A stretch of 64,000 nt of DNA, taken from positions 1 through 64,000 of the forward strand of contig NZ_JAFKOK010000005.1 in NCBI RefSeq assembly GCF_017303295.1, given 5' to 3'. The notes under the pieces were generated by a model. It did no database searches, was not told where the DNA came from, and worked only from the letters and a program-made list of their open reading frames with translations. This stretch comes from Rhodobacter sp. NTK016B. Its GTDB lineage: Bacteria > Pseudomonadota > Alphaproteobacteria > Rhodobacterales > Rhodobacteraceae. The stretch's first letter is position 1, and every line of letters begins with the position of its first letter. Position numbers and translations under genes: made by a program. Below are positions 9,483 to 18,461 of this stretch, in pieces.

Positions 9483-10433
9483 ATGCCATTCTTCAAGACA
9501 ACCACCAAGACCGCCACCGCGCTGGCTCTCGGGCTTTCACTGGTGGCCGGAGCGGCTTGGGCCGAATATCCCGAACGCGCCGTCACCGCTATCGTGCCGT
9601 TCCCGGCCGGCGGATCAACCGATACGATGGGCCGCGCCGCGGCCGAGGTGATGTCGGGAATCCTTGGGACTGACATCGCGGTCACCAATGTCGGCGGCGG
9701 CGCAGGCACCGTGGGAACCGCGCAGATCGCCCGTGCGCGTGCGGATGGCTACACGATCGGCGTGATCCCGGCCGCGCCGCTCATCAACCAGCCGCACATG
9801 CGCGAGACGCCCTACGGGCTGGAAGATTTCACCTATATCTGCGGGCTTTTTCACTCGCCGCAGGCCCTGGCGCTGGCCCCTGACTCGCCGTTTTCGAGCC
9901 TCGCCGAGGTCGTTGACTACGCGCGCGCCAATCCCGGCCAACTGACTTATGGCTCGCCCGGCCCCGGCTCGCTGCCGCATCTCGCGATGGAGCAGTTCCT
10001 TGATGAAGTCGGTGTCGAGATCTCGCATGTGCCGTTCCAGGGCGACGGACCCGGCGTCACGGCGCTGATGGGCGGCCATATCGACATGTATATGGCGATC
10101 TTTTCGAACGTGCCGCGCTACGAGTTGAACGCAGTGGCGATCTTTGCTGATGAACGCGTCGCCGCCGCGCCGGACGTTCCGACCTCAATCGAGGAAGGCT
10201 TCACCACAACGGCAAGCTGGTGGGGCGGATTGTTCGGCCCGGCCAACATGCCCGAGGACGTACGCGCCACACTGGAAGACGCCTGCCAGCAGACCGCCGA
10301 AAGCCCCGAGTTCACCGAAATCCTTGGCAATCTGGGCTCGTTCCCGCGCTTCCTGAGCTCGGAAGCTGTCCACGAAGCGGTGATGCAGGGTTCGGAAACC
10401 AACGGCGCGATCCTTGAGCGCGTTCTGAACTGA
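9483..10433 (+). CDS. tctC: TTT transporter periplasmic binding protein (TctC/Bug family)
   Basis: 316 residues with a signal peptide cleaved after AWA (about residue 27) and the Bug-family fold: YPERAVTAIVPFPAGGSTD at the mature start, VGGGAGTVGTAQIARA, LTYGSPGPGSLPHLA and PFQGDGPGVTALMGG loops. Known members bind mono-, di- or tricarboxylates. A GGGAGG ribosome site precedes the ATG. The adjacent TctB and TctA genes complete a tripartite tricarboxylate transporter, so the operon imports a carboxylic acid. Confidence 0.95.
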   Translation: MPFFKTTTKTATALALGLSLVAGAAWAEYPERAVTAIVPFPAGGSTDTMGRAAAEVMSGILGTDIAVTNVGGGAGTVGTAQIARARADGYTIGVIPAAPLINQPHMRETPYGLEDFTYICGLFHSPQALALAPDSPFSSLAEVVDYARANPGQLTYGSPGPGSLPHLAMEQFLDEVGVEISHVPFQGDGPGVTALMGGHIDMYMAIFSNVPRYELNAVAIFADERVAAAPDVPTSIEEGFTTTASWWGGLFGPANMPEDVRATLEDACQQTAESPEFTEILGNLGSFPRFLSSEAVHEAVMQGSETNGAILERVLN

Positions 10434-10436
10434 GCG

Positions 10437-10922
10437 ATGGGTGCCGTGCAGAGAGACCATGAAAGCATCATTGGGGGAGTGGCCGTTCTCGGCCTCTCCG
10501 CCCTTTTGTATTCCCAGGTGATGCCGGGACAATTCGACGGGGTTGCGCTGGCGCGCAATCCGATGACGGTCCCGCGCTTTCTGCTGGCGCTTTTCGCTCT
10601 GGGCGGGGCTTACCTGCTGGTGCGCGGACTTGTGTCGCGCGCCGGAACCACATGGCCCGCGGTTGCCTGGCGCAAGGTCCTGGCCATCGCTGTGCTGGCG
10701 GCCGCCTATTTCTGGGCGTTCGATCCGATTGGCTTCATCCCTGCGACACTGGTGTTGCTGCCGCTCGCCTTTCTGTCGTTGGGCTATCGCAACCCTTTGG
10801 TCATCGCCGCGGTGACGCTGATCACCGCACCGCTTCTTTGGTATGTCTTTGCCGAGGGCTTTTCGATCCGCCCGCCCGGCTTTGGCATGGATGACCTTCT
10901 GCGTGCGCTGGGGGGGATGTAA
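10437..10922 (+). CDS. tctB: TTT transporter small membrane subunit (TctB)
   Basis: 161 residues with about four hydrophobic segments, the expected size and topology for TctB. It lies three bases after TctC, and its TAA stop shares a base with the ATG of TctA. TctB is poorly conserved in general, so the identification leans on position and topology. Confidence 0.9.
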   Translation: MGAVQRDHESIIGGVAVLGLSALLYSQVMPGQFDGVALARNPMTVPRFLLALFALGGAYLLVRGLVSRAGTTWPAVAWRKVLAIAVLAAAYFWAFDPIGFIPATLVLLPLAFLSLGYRNPLVIAAVTLITAPLLWYVFAEGFSIRPPGFGMDDLLRALGGM

Positions 10923-12424
10923 TGGACGCCTTTCTGCACGCGCTCGGAGCACTGGCTGATCCGCTCATTCTGCTGATCCTCTTGGGTGGCACCGCTGCGG
11001 GTATCCTGATTGGCGCCATGCCCGGGCTTGGCTCCGTGCTGGCGATTACGCTGGCGCTGCCGCTGACCTTCGTCATGGGCCCCGAGCCATCAATCGCACT
11101 GCTTCTGGGGCTATATGCGGGTTCGGTCTATGGCGGCTCGCTTTCGGCCATCCTGATCAACACTCCCGGCACCCCGCAGGCCGCTGCAACCGTGCTCGAC
11201 GGCTATCCGATGATGCGCCAGGGCAAGGGCGACGTTGCCTTGGGCTGGGCCACCGTGGCCTCGACTGTGGGCGGCGTGTTTTCGGTCGCTGTGCTGATCG
11301 TTGCCGCCCCCATGCTGGCGCGGCTGGGGCTGGAATTCGGGCCGGTCGAGTATTTCGCCCTGGGCATCTTTGCGCTGACCTGCGTTGTCAGCGTGTCGCG
11401 CGACGACCTGGCGAAGGGGCTTCTGGCCTGTTTGCTGGGCCTTCTGGCCGCAACCATCGGGCAAGACCCGCTGACCGGTGACGTTCGGCTGCATTTCGGA
11501 AACTTCAACCTGATGGCGGGGATCGCGTTGGTGCCCTTCCTTGTTGGCCTCTTTGCGTTGTCCGAGGTGTTCTGGCGCGTGGGCGAGGATGTCCACCCGG
11601 ATGATCGCCCGATTGGCAAGACCGGCTTTCGTTTGCCGCCGCTGCGCGACATGCTGAGCCGCTGGCGCGTGTTCGGAAAGTCGGCAACGATCGGAACCTT
11701 GATCGGGACCCTGCCGGGCGTTGGCGCGACGGCCTCGTCCATGGTCAGCTATGCCGAAGCGCGCCGCTCGTCGCCCAACCGCGCGAATTTCGGCAAGGGC
11801 GAGCCAGACGGCGTCATCGCCTCGGAAACCGCCAACAACGCGGTCACCGGCGGCGCGCTGGTGCCAACCTTGGCGCTGGGCATTCCGGGCGATCCGATTA
11901 CGGCGGTCATGCTGGGCGCGCTCATCATCCAGGGCATCACCCCGGGGCCGCGCCTGTTTGTCGAGAACGGCGACCTGATGGCGTTCATCTTCCTGGCCCT
12001 GCTGATCGTGAACCTGTTGCTTCTGGGTCTGGGGGCGATCATGTGCGTGCTCTTTGCCCGCGCGATCCGCGCGCCCGAGCCGGTCTTGATGGGGCTGATC
12101 CTGGTGTTGTTGGCGATTGGCACCTTCTCGGTCAACAACAACGGCTTTGATCTGATGGTGATGCTTTTGGCGGGGCTCGTCGGGTTTGGCATGCGTCTGC
12201 TCAGGTTCCCGCTTGCCCCGGTGGTGATCGGCTTTGTCCTGGGTCCGATGATTGAACAAAGCCTGCGGCAAGGCCTGTTGATCTCGCGCGGGGATCCGGT
12301 GGTGTTCTTCAGTAAACCGATCGCGCTGTTCTTCTTTGTGGCTTCTGCGCTGTTCCTGCTTTGGTCGGGCTGGCGCCACTGGAATGAACGCCGCGATACC
12401 AGAACCGAAGAGACAGACGCATGA
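10922..12424 (+). CDS. tctA: TTT transporter large permease subunit (TctA)
   Basis: 500 residues, strongly hydrophobic with 11-12 predicted membrane segments. Family landmarks are present: GAMPGLGSVLAITLALPLTF near the N-terminus, SAILINTPGTPQAAATVLDGYP, and the repeated signature VGATASSMVSYAEARRSS followed by GVIASETANNAVTGGALVPTLALGIPG. It forms the channel that takes the acid from TctC using the ion gradient. Its stop overlaps the next gene by four bases. Confidence 0.96.
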   Translation: MDAFLHALGALADPLILLILLGGTAAGILIGAMPGLGSVLAITLALPLTFVMGPEPSIALLLGLYAGSVYGGSLSAILINTPGTPQAAATVLDGYPMMRQGKGDVALGWATVASTVGGVFSVAVLIVAAPMLARLGLEFGPVEYFALGIFALTCVVSVSRDDLAKGLLACLLGLLAATIGQDPLTGDVRLHFGNFNLMAGIALVPFLVGLFALSEVFWRVGEDVHPDDRPIGKTGFRLPPLRDMLSRWRVFGKSATIGTLIGTLPGVGATASSMVSYAEARRSSPNRANFGKGEPDGVIASETANNAVTGGALVPTLALGIPGDPITAVMLGALIIQGITPGPRLFVENGDLMAFIFLALLIVNLLLLGLGAIMCVLFARAIRAPEPVLMGLILVLLAIGTFSVNNNGFDLMVMLLAGLVGFGMRLLRFPLAPVVIGFVLGPMIEQSLRQGLLISRGDPVVFFSKPIALFFFVASALFLLWSGWRHWNERRDTRTEETDA

Positions 12425-13407
12425 AAGCTTTCCGTATCGAGGCTGAAGGCAAGCTGGGACGCGGCGCCGTGGTCGACATGCCACTTGACGCGCTGGACCC
12501 CGGCTCGGTGCTGATCCGGGTGCATTACGCGGGCATCAATTACAAGGACGCGCTGGCAGGGCTGGCGGGCGCGCCCATTGTGCGCCGCTATCCCTGCAAC
12601 GGCGGCATCGACGCGGCAGGCGTGGTCGAAGCGTCGGAGGATCCGCGCTATGCGCCGGGCGATCGCGTGGTCTGCCATGGGCGCGGGATCGGCGTCAGCC
12701 ACGACGGTGGGCTGGCCGAGCTTCTACGCGTTCCGGGGGACTGGCTGCTGCCGCTGGCCGCACCGCTGTCGCCGAAGGCCGCCGCGACGCTCGGCGTCGC
12801 GGGCTATTCCGCCGCTCTTGCCGTGGACCGGCTGCAGGCGCTGGGAGTCAAACCCGGCGAGCTGCCGGTCGCCGTGAGCGGCGCGACCGGCGGTGTTGGG
12901 GCCTTCAGCGTTGCGATGCTGGCCGGTCTCGGCTTCAAGGTCACTGCGATCAGTTCAAAGCCCGGGGCCGAGACATGGCTCACCGCCTTGGGTGCGACGG
13001 ATGTCTGTGCGCCGGGCGATCTGGACGACAAGCCGCTGTCGCGCGCGCGCTGGTGCGGTGGGATTGATGCGGCAGGCGGGCCGGTGCTGGCAAAGATGCT
13101 GGCAGCCTGCGACAAGGACGGTGTCATCGCCAACATGGGCAATGCCGCCGGGGTCGAGTTGGAGACCACGGTTTTGCCTTTCATTCTGCGCGGTGTCACG
13201 CTGAGCGGTATCAACGCCGACAACAGCATGGAGACGCGGCGGCGTATCTGGGCGCGCATGGCAGGCGACTTGATGCCCGTCGGGCTGGACGATTGGGCCA
13301 CAACCATCACTCTTGACGAAATTCTGCCCGCCATGCAGCGCATGCTCGACAACCAAGCCACTGGGCGCACCATTGTCGCTCTGCCCGCGGCGGTCGCATC
13401 GATATGA
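12421..13407 (+). CDS. YhdH/AcuI-type zinc-free MDR oxidoreductase
   Basis: 328 residues of the medium-chain reductase superfamily without catalytic zinc ligands. Features are GINYKDALAGLAG near the N-terminus, a GDRVVCHGRGIGVSHDGGLAE segment, an NADPH-binding VSGATGGVGAFSV loop and SSKPGAETWLTALGA. The subfamily includes AcuI, an acrylyl-CoA reductase. In this operon a 2-enoyl-CoA made by the acyl-CoA dehydrogenase, or a downstream intermediate, would be a reasonable substrate, but this is inference. It overlaps both neighbours by four bases. Confidence 0.88.
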   Translation: MKAFRIEAEGKLGRGAVVDMPLDALDPGSVLIRVHYAGINYKDALAGLAGAPIVRRYPCNGGIDAAGVVEASEDPRYAPGDRVVCHGRGIGVSHDGGLAELLRVPGDWLLPLAAPLSPKAAATLGVAGYSAALAVDRLQALGVKPGELPVAVSGATGGVGAFSVAMLAGLGFKVTAISSKPGAETWLTALGATDVCAPGDLDDKPLSRARWCGGIDAAGGPVLAKMLAACDKDGVIANMGNAAGVELETTVLPFILRGVTLSGINADNSMETRRRIWARMAGDLMPVGLDDWATTITLDEILPAMQRMLDNQATGRTIVALPAAVASI

Positions 13408-15146
13408 CCGAGCCGCTCTTCACTTTCGCCATCATCGCCGACACCCACCTGAACCCGCGCGACGGTGAAAGCGGTTCACCGTGGCGCACCAACGCCGCGG
13501 CCAACGCCCGCGCGCGTTGGGCAGTGGCAGCACTCAACGGGGACAAGCCGGATTTCGTTCTGCATCTGGGCGATCTCGTGCATCCGATTCCGGCGCAGGC
13601 CGGGTTTTCCGATGCGGCGGCGCAGTTTCATGCGATCTTCGGAGGGTTGAAGGTACCGCTCCATTGTTTGCCCGGGAACCACGATATCGGCGACAAGCCC
13701 GGCGACTGGATGCCCGCCCACACCGTGACCTCCGAGGCGCTGGCAACCTGGCAAGAGACATTCGGGCCGCTCTGGCAGATCGTTGACCATCAGGACTGCC
13801 GCTTCGTTCTGCATTGCAACCCGTTGCTTGGCTCAGGCCTGCCCGAGGACGAGGCGCAATGGCAATGGCTGGACGAGACGCTGAGTGCTTCGGCGGGAAA
13901 ACGCGTGTTCTTTGCCACGCATTACCCGCTGTTCCTGACGGACCTCGAGGAACCCGAGCACTACGACAACCTCGCCAACCCGGCGCGCGAGCGGTTGCGC
14001 CGCCTGTTGCTCGATCACAAGGTCGAGGCGGTTTTTGCCGCGCATGTGCATACCATCTTCCATACGCGCCTGGCGGCGGGTGGCCCGTTCCAGCATGTTG
14101 TCCCCACGCTCTCGGCCTTGCGGCCCGACTACAGCTACCTGTTCAAGGCACCGCAGTTGCCAGAGCATGAATTCGGTCGCAACGACGCACAGAAACTTGG
14201 CTATTACCTGTGCGAGGTTTTCGAGCACGGGTACCGGCTGCGCTTTCGACGCTCTGATGGCGCAGAGTTGGGCGACCCCCGGCTGGAATTCGAGCCCGAG
14301 CCGCATCGTGCCTATCGACAGCCGCTGTTCGAGCGGCCGATCGGTGTTGATCTACGGCAAGGCTGGGCGCAAACGGTGGCGATTCCCTATTCCGGCGTGG
14401 TGGACGAATTCCGCCGTAAATATGTGCACAACGACTACCTGCTCGTGGCACTGCAGGAAGCAGGTCTGCGCAACCTGCGCGTGCCGATCGACGATTGGCT
14501 AGATCCCCTCACGCGAGAACGGATGCGTGATTTTGCGGCATTGGGGCATCGCTTTCGGCTGTTCACGATCGATGCACCCTCGGAGTCGGTGGTCAGCACG
14601 CTCAGGCAAGCCGAAGGCGTGTTCGCCTCGCTTGAGGTAATCGGTCGGCCCGAACGTCTTTCTGGCCTGCTGCGCAGCTGGCGCGCCGCCATGCCAGAGT
14701 TGCCGCTCTTCGCCGCGCGCATGTGGACATCGTCGGACCTGCCGGCCGAGGCAGTAAGCTTCTCTCATGCCATCGGCCACGGGTTCCATCCCCATGAACA
14801 TGCGCTGATGGCCGAGGCCGCTCTGCTGGCCGATGGGCTGACCTTGTATATTGGACCGGAGGTCGAACCTGCACGGGCGCTGGCCGACTTGCCTGACCTT
14901 CCAAGCGCTTTGATGGTATATCTGACGCTCACCGACCCCAACCCTGCAAGGTTGCGTTCTGATGGCACTGCCCAGGCCGCCCGCGTGATGGACGCGTTGG
15001 GCGCATTGCCAAAGGGCGCGACCCTGATGCTTGACATGCTCGAAGATCACGATCGCGGATACTTTCCGCGCGTCGGTCTCTATGACACCCGCTTTAACCC
15101 TCGGGCACTAGCACTCTGCCTTTCACAGACCGAATTGAGCGACTGA
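13404..15146 (+). CDS. Two-domain calcineurin-like metallophosphoesterase
   Basis: 580 residues. The N-terminal 250 residues are a metallophosphoesterase with all five metal blocks in order: ADTHLN, GDLVH, GNHDIGD, FATHYPLF and HVHT. The following 300 residues lack these motifs and read as an alternating alpha/beta domain (PIGVDLRQGWAQ, VTLYIGPEVEPA, TLMLDMLEDHD) that I cannot name. It is the last gene of the operon, overlapping the reductase stop. Substrate unknown. A cyclic nucleotide, nucleotide-CoA or phosphodiester pathway intermediate are options. Confidence 0.85.
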   Translation: MTEPLFTFAIIADTHLNPRDGESGSPWRTNAAANARARWAVAALNGDKPDFVLHLGDLVHPIPAQAGFSDAAAQFHAIFGGLKVPLHCLPGNHDIGDKPGDWMPAHTVTSEALATWQETFGPLWQIVDHQDCRFVLHCNPLLGSGLPEDEAQWQWLDETLSASAGKRVFFATHYPLFLTDLEEPEHYDNLANPARERLRRLLLDHKVEAVFAAHVHTIFHTRLAAGGPFQHVVPTLSALRPDYSYLFKAPQLPEHEFGRNDAQKLGYYLCEVFEHGYRLRFRRSDGAELGDPRLEFEPEPHRAYRQPLFERPIGVDLRQGWAQTVAIPYSGVVDEFRRKYVHNDYLLVALQEAGLRNLRVPIDDWLDPLTRERMRDFAALGHRFRLFTIDAPSESVVSTLRQAEGVFASLEVIGRPERLSGLLRSWRAAMPELPLFAARMWTSSDLPAEAVSFSHAIGHGFHPHEHALMAEAALLADGLTLYIGPEVEPARALADLPDLPSALMVYLTLTDPNPARLRSDGTAQAARVMDALGALPKGATLMLDMLEDHDRGYFPRVGLYDTRFNPRALALCLSQTELSD

Positions 15147-15159
15147 TATCCTCTTGGCC

Positions 15160-15320
15160 TTGAAGGCAGTGCCAACGCGTATTCGGTTCGCTGCGAGATA
15201 GCGTCGCGCGCGGCTTCGCCGACGAGGGCCATGATTCCGAAGGTCAAGTCGTTGGCCTCGGGCATGTCGACGCCGAAGAAGTGCGCGCCGCTGTCTCGCA
15301 TAATCAGCAAAGGTCGGAAA
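15160..15320 (-). pseudogene. Serine recombinase (resolvase/invertase) N-terminal domain fragment
   Basis: About 50 residues on the minus strand match the distal catalytic domain of small serine recombinases: SGAHFFGVDMPEANDLTFGIMALVGE followed by AARDAISQRTEYALA. The family usually shows G-V-F-a-D-P-n-lt---a-aE-Er--ISeRT--aLa. The catalytic serine region and the DNA-binding domain are absent, so it is dead. It lies between the phosphoesterase gene and an IS and is a scar of an older mobile element. Confidence 0.7.
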
Positions 15321-15507
15321 ACTCTCTCAGACAGTGGCCAGTATGCGGGCAGTGACGCAAAGCGCGTCGAACGTCCGCCCGTAGGTGAAGCAGAGAGTCT
15401 ATGCTCAGCCAAGACGCACGAGTGTGCCGTTTCCCACGTGCTAGGGTCAGGATGCATTGATTTTCAACGCGCTGCGTGATTCACGGCTTGGAAAACGGAG
15501 CGGTGAT

Positions 15508-16342
15508 ATGAGCGACCTGTACTGGCTGACCAGCGAGCAGATGGCTAAGCTTGCCCCTTTCTTCCCCAAGTCCCACGGCAAGCCTCGGGTCGATGACAGA
15601 CGCGTCTTGAGCGGGATTATCCTCCTCAATCGCAATGGCTTGCGCTGGCGCGACGCGCCCGAAGCCTACGGACCTCGCAAGACGCTGTGCAGCCGGTGGA
15701 AGCGTTGGGGTGAGAAAGGCATCTCCGCCAGGATGATGGCTGGGTTGGCGGCCGAACACGGCGAGCAGAAGACCGTGATGATCGACGTGAGCAAGCGAAC
15801 GCCATGCGTTCGAGTGAGCCTGCGCAAGTATCTGAAGGCGCACCGCACAGCGACCAGCATGGCCGCGAAAAAGGGGGGGGCGTGGCCGTCTGATAGGTCG
15901 CACCAAAGGCGGCATGAACACCAAGTTGCACGCCATCTGCGACAGCAAGGGTCGGCCGCTCAACCTGTTCGTCACCGCAGGGCCGGTTAGCGATTACATC
16001 GGCACGCGGGCGCTGCTCGGCACCCTACCAAAGGTCGACTGGCTGCTCGGGGATCGCGGCTACGACGCCGACTGGTTCAGAGACGCGTTGAAAGACAAAG
16101 GGATACGCGCCTGCATCCCCGGCGGAAAGCAACGCAAGACCCCGGTCACATACGACAAGCGCCGATACAAGCGGCGCAACGCCCCTCTCGGGACATTGCT
16201 GCGCAATACCCTGCCGGGCAGCGATGCGAAATCATGTTCGGCAGGCTCAAGGACTGGCGGCGGGTGGCGACACGCTACGATCGCTGTCCCATGGTGTTCC
16301 TCTCCACCATCGCCCTCGCAGCGGTCGTCATCTACTGGTTAG
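15508..16342 (+). pseudogene. IS427-like transposase, two frames plus an extra frameshift
   Basis: OrfA starts MSDLYWLTSEQMAKL with the usual short IS427 N-terminus. OrfB carries MNTKLHAICDSKGRP, LLGDRGYDADWFR (the DDE aspartate in GDRGYDAD) and ends RLKDWRRVATRYDR...VIYWL. In this group the frames join by -1 slippage on an A-run/G-run near 15870. Here the tract is A5G8, two bases longer than in copy 2, which puts OrfB in the wrong frame. A 40-base palindromic insert at about 16182 plus a lost base breaks OrfB again before its end. Probably inactive. Confidence 0.85.
16182..16221 (+). repeat. Small palindromic repeat element inserted in IS copy 1
   Basis: A 40-base block beginning CCCCTCTCGGGACATTG with the near-palindromic core TTGCTGCGCAATA interrupts the transposase just before its GRLKDWRR segment. 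The same block occurs at 27868-27906 and, inverted, at 27541-27582. Confidence 0.8.
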
Positions 16343-16357
16343 GAATCCTGACCCTAG

Positions 16358-16549
16358 GGAGGAACCAACCAATGGCACGGTGGGCGAGCTTCGGCTTCTG
16401 CGAAGCCAGGACCGGTCGCCGCCCGCCCGTTGTGTGCATGGCTTTTGATCGGGGCTTATGGCCAACTAAATTCTGCGCCTGAACGCGTCCGCGATGGAAT
16501 CGCAATCGATGGCGACGAGCGTGCGGAACATTTGGTTTGACGCGGTCGT
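16358..16549. other. Intergenic stretch after IS copy 1
   Basis: No gene or clear signal is seen. There is a small hairpin (CTTCGGCTTCTGCGAAG, about 16390-16406) that could act as a weak terminator. Confidence 0.4.
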
Positions 16550-17530
16550 TTAGGCAAGCGGGGGTCTGCTCGCCGGTAATAGCGCGGGACCGACGGCCCC
16601 AAAGGCCTCTTTGCGAACTGAACTCGGTGTCTCGCCGTATGCAGCTCGAAAGGACCGACTGAAGCTGGCATGCGTGCCAAAGCCCGTGGCAAATGCGATC
16701 TCGGTTACCGTCAGGGCCGTCGAGTGCAGAAGGTCGCGCGCGTGCGACAGTCTGGTCCGCAAATACAGGGCTGACGGTGTTTGACCTGTCAGGCGAAGGC
16801 AGCGACCGCGCAGGGCTTTGCCGCTGAGGCCAAGGCTGTCCGCGATAGCGCCGATGCCGAGCGGATGATCGAGGTGGGCCAGCATCAAGTGGCGCATTGC
16901 CCGCAAAACCGGATCGTCATTACCTCTTACGCTTTGCGGATCGGCAGAGGGCCGGATTGACCCATGCGCCATATCCTCGGCCACCGCCTCGGCGAAAGCG
17001 GGCGACACTTGCCCCGAGATCCAGGCCAGCATTGCGTCGCCCGTTGCCGTTCCGCCCGCCGCCGACAGAATCCGCCCGTCCAGCGCGTAGATACCGTCAT
17101 CGACCGCGATCTCTGGGAACGCGGCGCGCAGTTCGGCGTGGGCATCGCGGTGAAGAACCACACGGGTCCCTTCGGGCAGTAGCCCGAGCGATGCGAGAAG
17201 AAGCGCGCCTGTATCGACCCCGCCCAGAATCGCGCCGCGGCGCGCCGCGCGGGAGAGATAGCTGCGCAGGCCCTGAGGGCGGACGGCCAGCGGTTCGTAG
17301 CCTGCCATTACCACCACCAGGTCCGCATCGACGGTGTCGGCCCAGCCGGAAACGTCCGGCAGGACCTCGCGGCCGTTCGAGGCCGCGACGGGCCCTGACA
17401 CGGCGGATCGGGTCTCCCAGGTAAAAAGATGCCGACCAGCACGGCGGTTCGCGATGCGCAGCGTTTCGCTTGCCAGCACATAGGCCAGCATCTGGAACCG
17501 CGGGTGTAGAATAAAGCAGGTGTGCGGCAT
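16550..17530 (-). CDS. GlxA-type AraC-family transcriptional regulator
   Basis: 326 residues. The N-terminal part (about 1-190) has the DJ-1/PfpI-like fold typical of GlxA/CdhR regulators (VVVMAGYEPLAV, ILGGVDTGALLLASLGLL). The last 100 residues are a double helix-turn-helix of the AraC type (IGAIADSLGLSGKALRGRCLRLTGQTPSALYLRTRLSHAR and EIAFATGFGTHASFSRSFRAAYGETP). Such proteins often activate catabolic genes for quaternary amines or amino acid derivatives. It is divergent from the aldolase-like gene, 98 bases apart, and is likely its regulator. Confidence 0.92.
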   Translation of the reverse strand: MPHTCFILHPRFQMLAYVLASETLRIANRRAGRHLFTWETRSAVSGPVAASNGREVLPDVSGWADTVDADLVVVMAGYEPLAVRPQGLRSYLSRAARRGAILGGVDTGALLLASLGLLPEGTRVVLHRDAHAELRAAFPEIAVDDGIYALDGRILSAAGGTATGDAMLAWISGQVSPAFAEAVAEDMAHGSIRPSADPQSVRGNDDPVLRAMRHLMLAHLDHPLGIGAIADSLGLSGKALRGRCLRLTGQTPSALYLRTRLSHARDLLHSTALTVTEIAFATGFGTHASFSRSFRAAYGETPSSVRKEAFGAVGPALLPASRPPLA

Positions 17531-17628
17531 CTGGTCGTTTCATGAACAGTTTTGGTAATTCAGTGAATATCATTCCTGAACACCCGGTCGCAATATGTCG
17601 GGGAATTCAGCCCTGAGGAGCCCCGCCC

Positions 17629-18417
17629 ATGACCGTTCTGACCCCCAACCCCCTGACCGGTCGTCCGGCGAATTGCAGCGATGCAGAGTGGGAGGCGCGG
17701 CAGGAACTGGCCGCGATCTACGCGGCCTTGGTGAAGTATCGGCTGACCGATCTGACCAACCAGTGGCACGCCATGCGGGTCCCTGGTGAGGATGCCCTGC
17801 TGACACACCACTACGGGTGGATGCATGAAGAGGTGACAGCGTCGAACCTGATCAAGGTCGGTTTCGACCGGACCAACCTGACACCTCAGAACGGGGAACC
17901 CAACCCGTCGGCCACCGAAATCGGCAAGCTGTTCTTTCAGGCCAACCCTGACATCAACTGCATCATGCACATTCACACCAAGGCAATCATGGGGGTGAGC
18001 GCGCAGGCCGAAGGCGTTGGCCCTTACAGCCAAGCCTATCTCATGATCGGTGGTGGTGATGTGATCGGCTATACCGATTACGAGTTTGAATGCACCGATG
18101 ATTTCCTTTCGGGCCTGCTTCGCGCTGGAATGGGCAAGAAGATGATTGTCGAGGCCTGGCACGGGGCTTTCGTGTTCGGCCGCTCGGCAGGTGAGGCGTT
18201 CTTTCGCTCGTTCTACCTGGATCAGGCTTGCGCGGTCCAACTTGAGGTTCAGAAGGCGGCAATGGCTGGCGTGACGATCCGCACGATCCCCGAGGCAGAG
18301 CAGCGCCGCCACCTGGCCGACATGGACGCGAGCGAGTGGTACGGCTATGAGGGCGAACTGGAATGGCACGCAATTCGCCGTCGGCTGGATGCCGAAATGC
18401 CCGGATATCGCGTGTGA
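17629..18417 (+). CDS. Class II aldolase/adducin-domain protein
   Basis: 262 residues of the aldolase II family. The metal-binding HIHT motif lies in the MHIHTKAIMGVSAQ segment, with LTHHYGWMHEEVT and WHGAFVFGRSAGEAF elsewhere. Family members act on sugar phosphates or as decarboxylases and dehydratases, and the exact reaction cannot be read from sequence. A GAGGAGC ribosome site precedes the ATG. The alpha/beta hydrolase gene follows 44 bases later, probably in the same transcript. Confidence 0.9.
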   Translation: MTVLTPNPLTGRPANCSDAEWEARQELAAIYAALVKYRLTDLTNQWHAMRVPGEDALLTHHYGWMHEEVTASNLIKVGFDRTNLTPQNGEPNPSATEIGKLFFQANPDINCIMHIHTKAIMGVSAQAEGVGPYSQAYLMIGGGDVIGYTDYEFECTDDFLSGLLRAGMGKKMIVEAWHGAFVFGRSAGEAFFRSFYLDQACAVQLEVQKAAMAGVTIRTIPEAEQRRHLADMDASEWYGYEGELEWHAIRRRLDAEMPGYRV

Positions 18418-18461
18418 GCCGGCAGGCGAGAGTGCCCAGCCTCAGGTAAGGCGCAACCACC

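Larger units (their letters stand above)
15445..16353 (+). mobile_element. IS5-family, IS427-like insertion sequence, copy 1
   Basis: GGGTCAGGAT at the left and ATCCTGACCC at the right end are perfect inverted repeats, each flanked outside by CTAG, which is probably the duplicated or targeted site. The element is about 0.9 kb and encodes a two-frame transposase. Copy 2 lies at 27093-28039, with related but not identical ends. Confidence 0.9.

Noticed and set aside
11111-12484. Minus-strand frame of 457 codons
   Set aside because: Antisense to TctA, composed of charged low-complexity residues from reading a membrane protein backwards.
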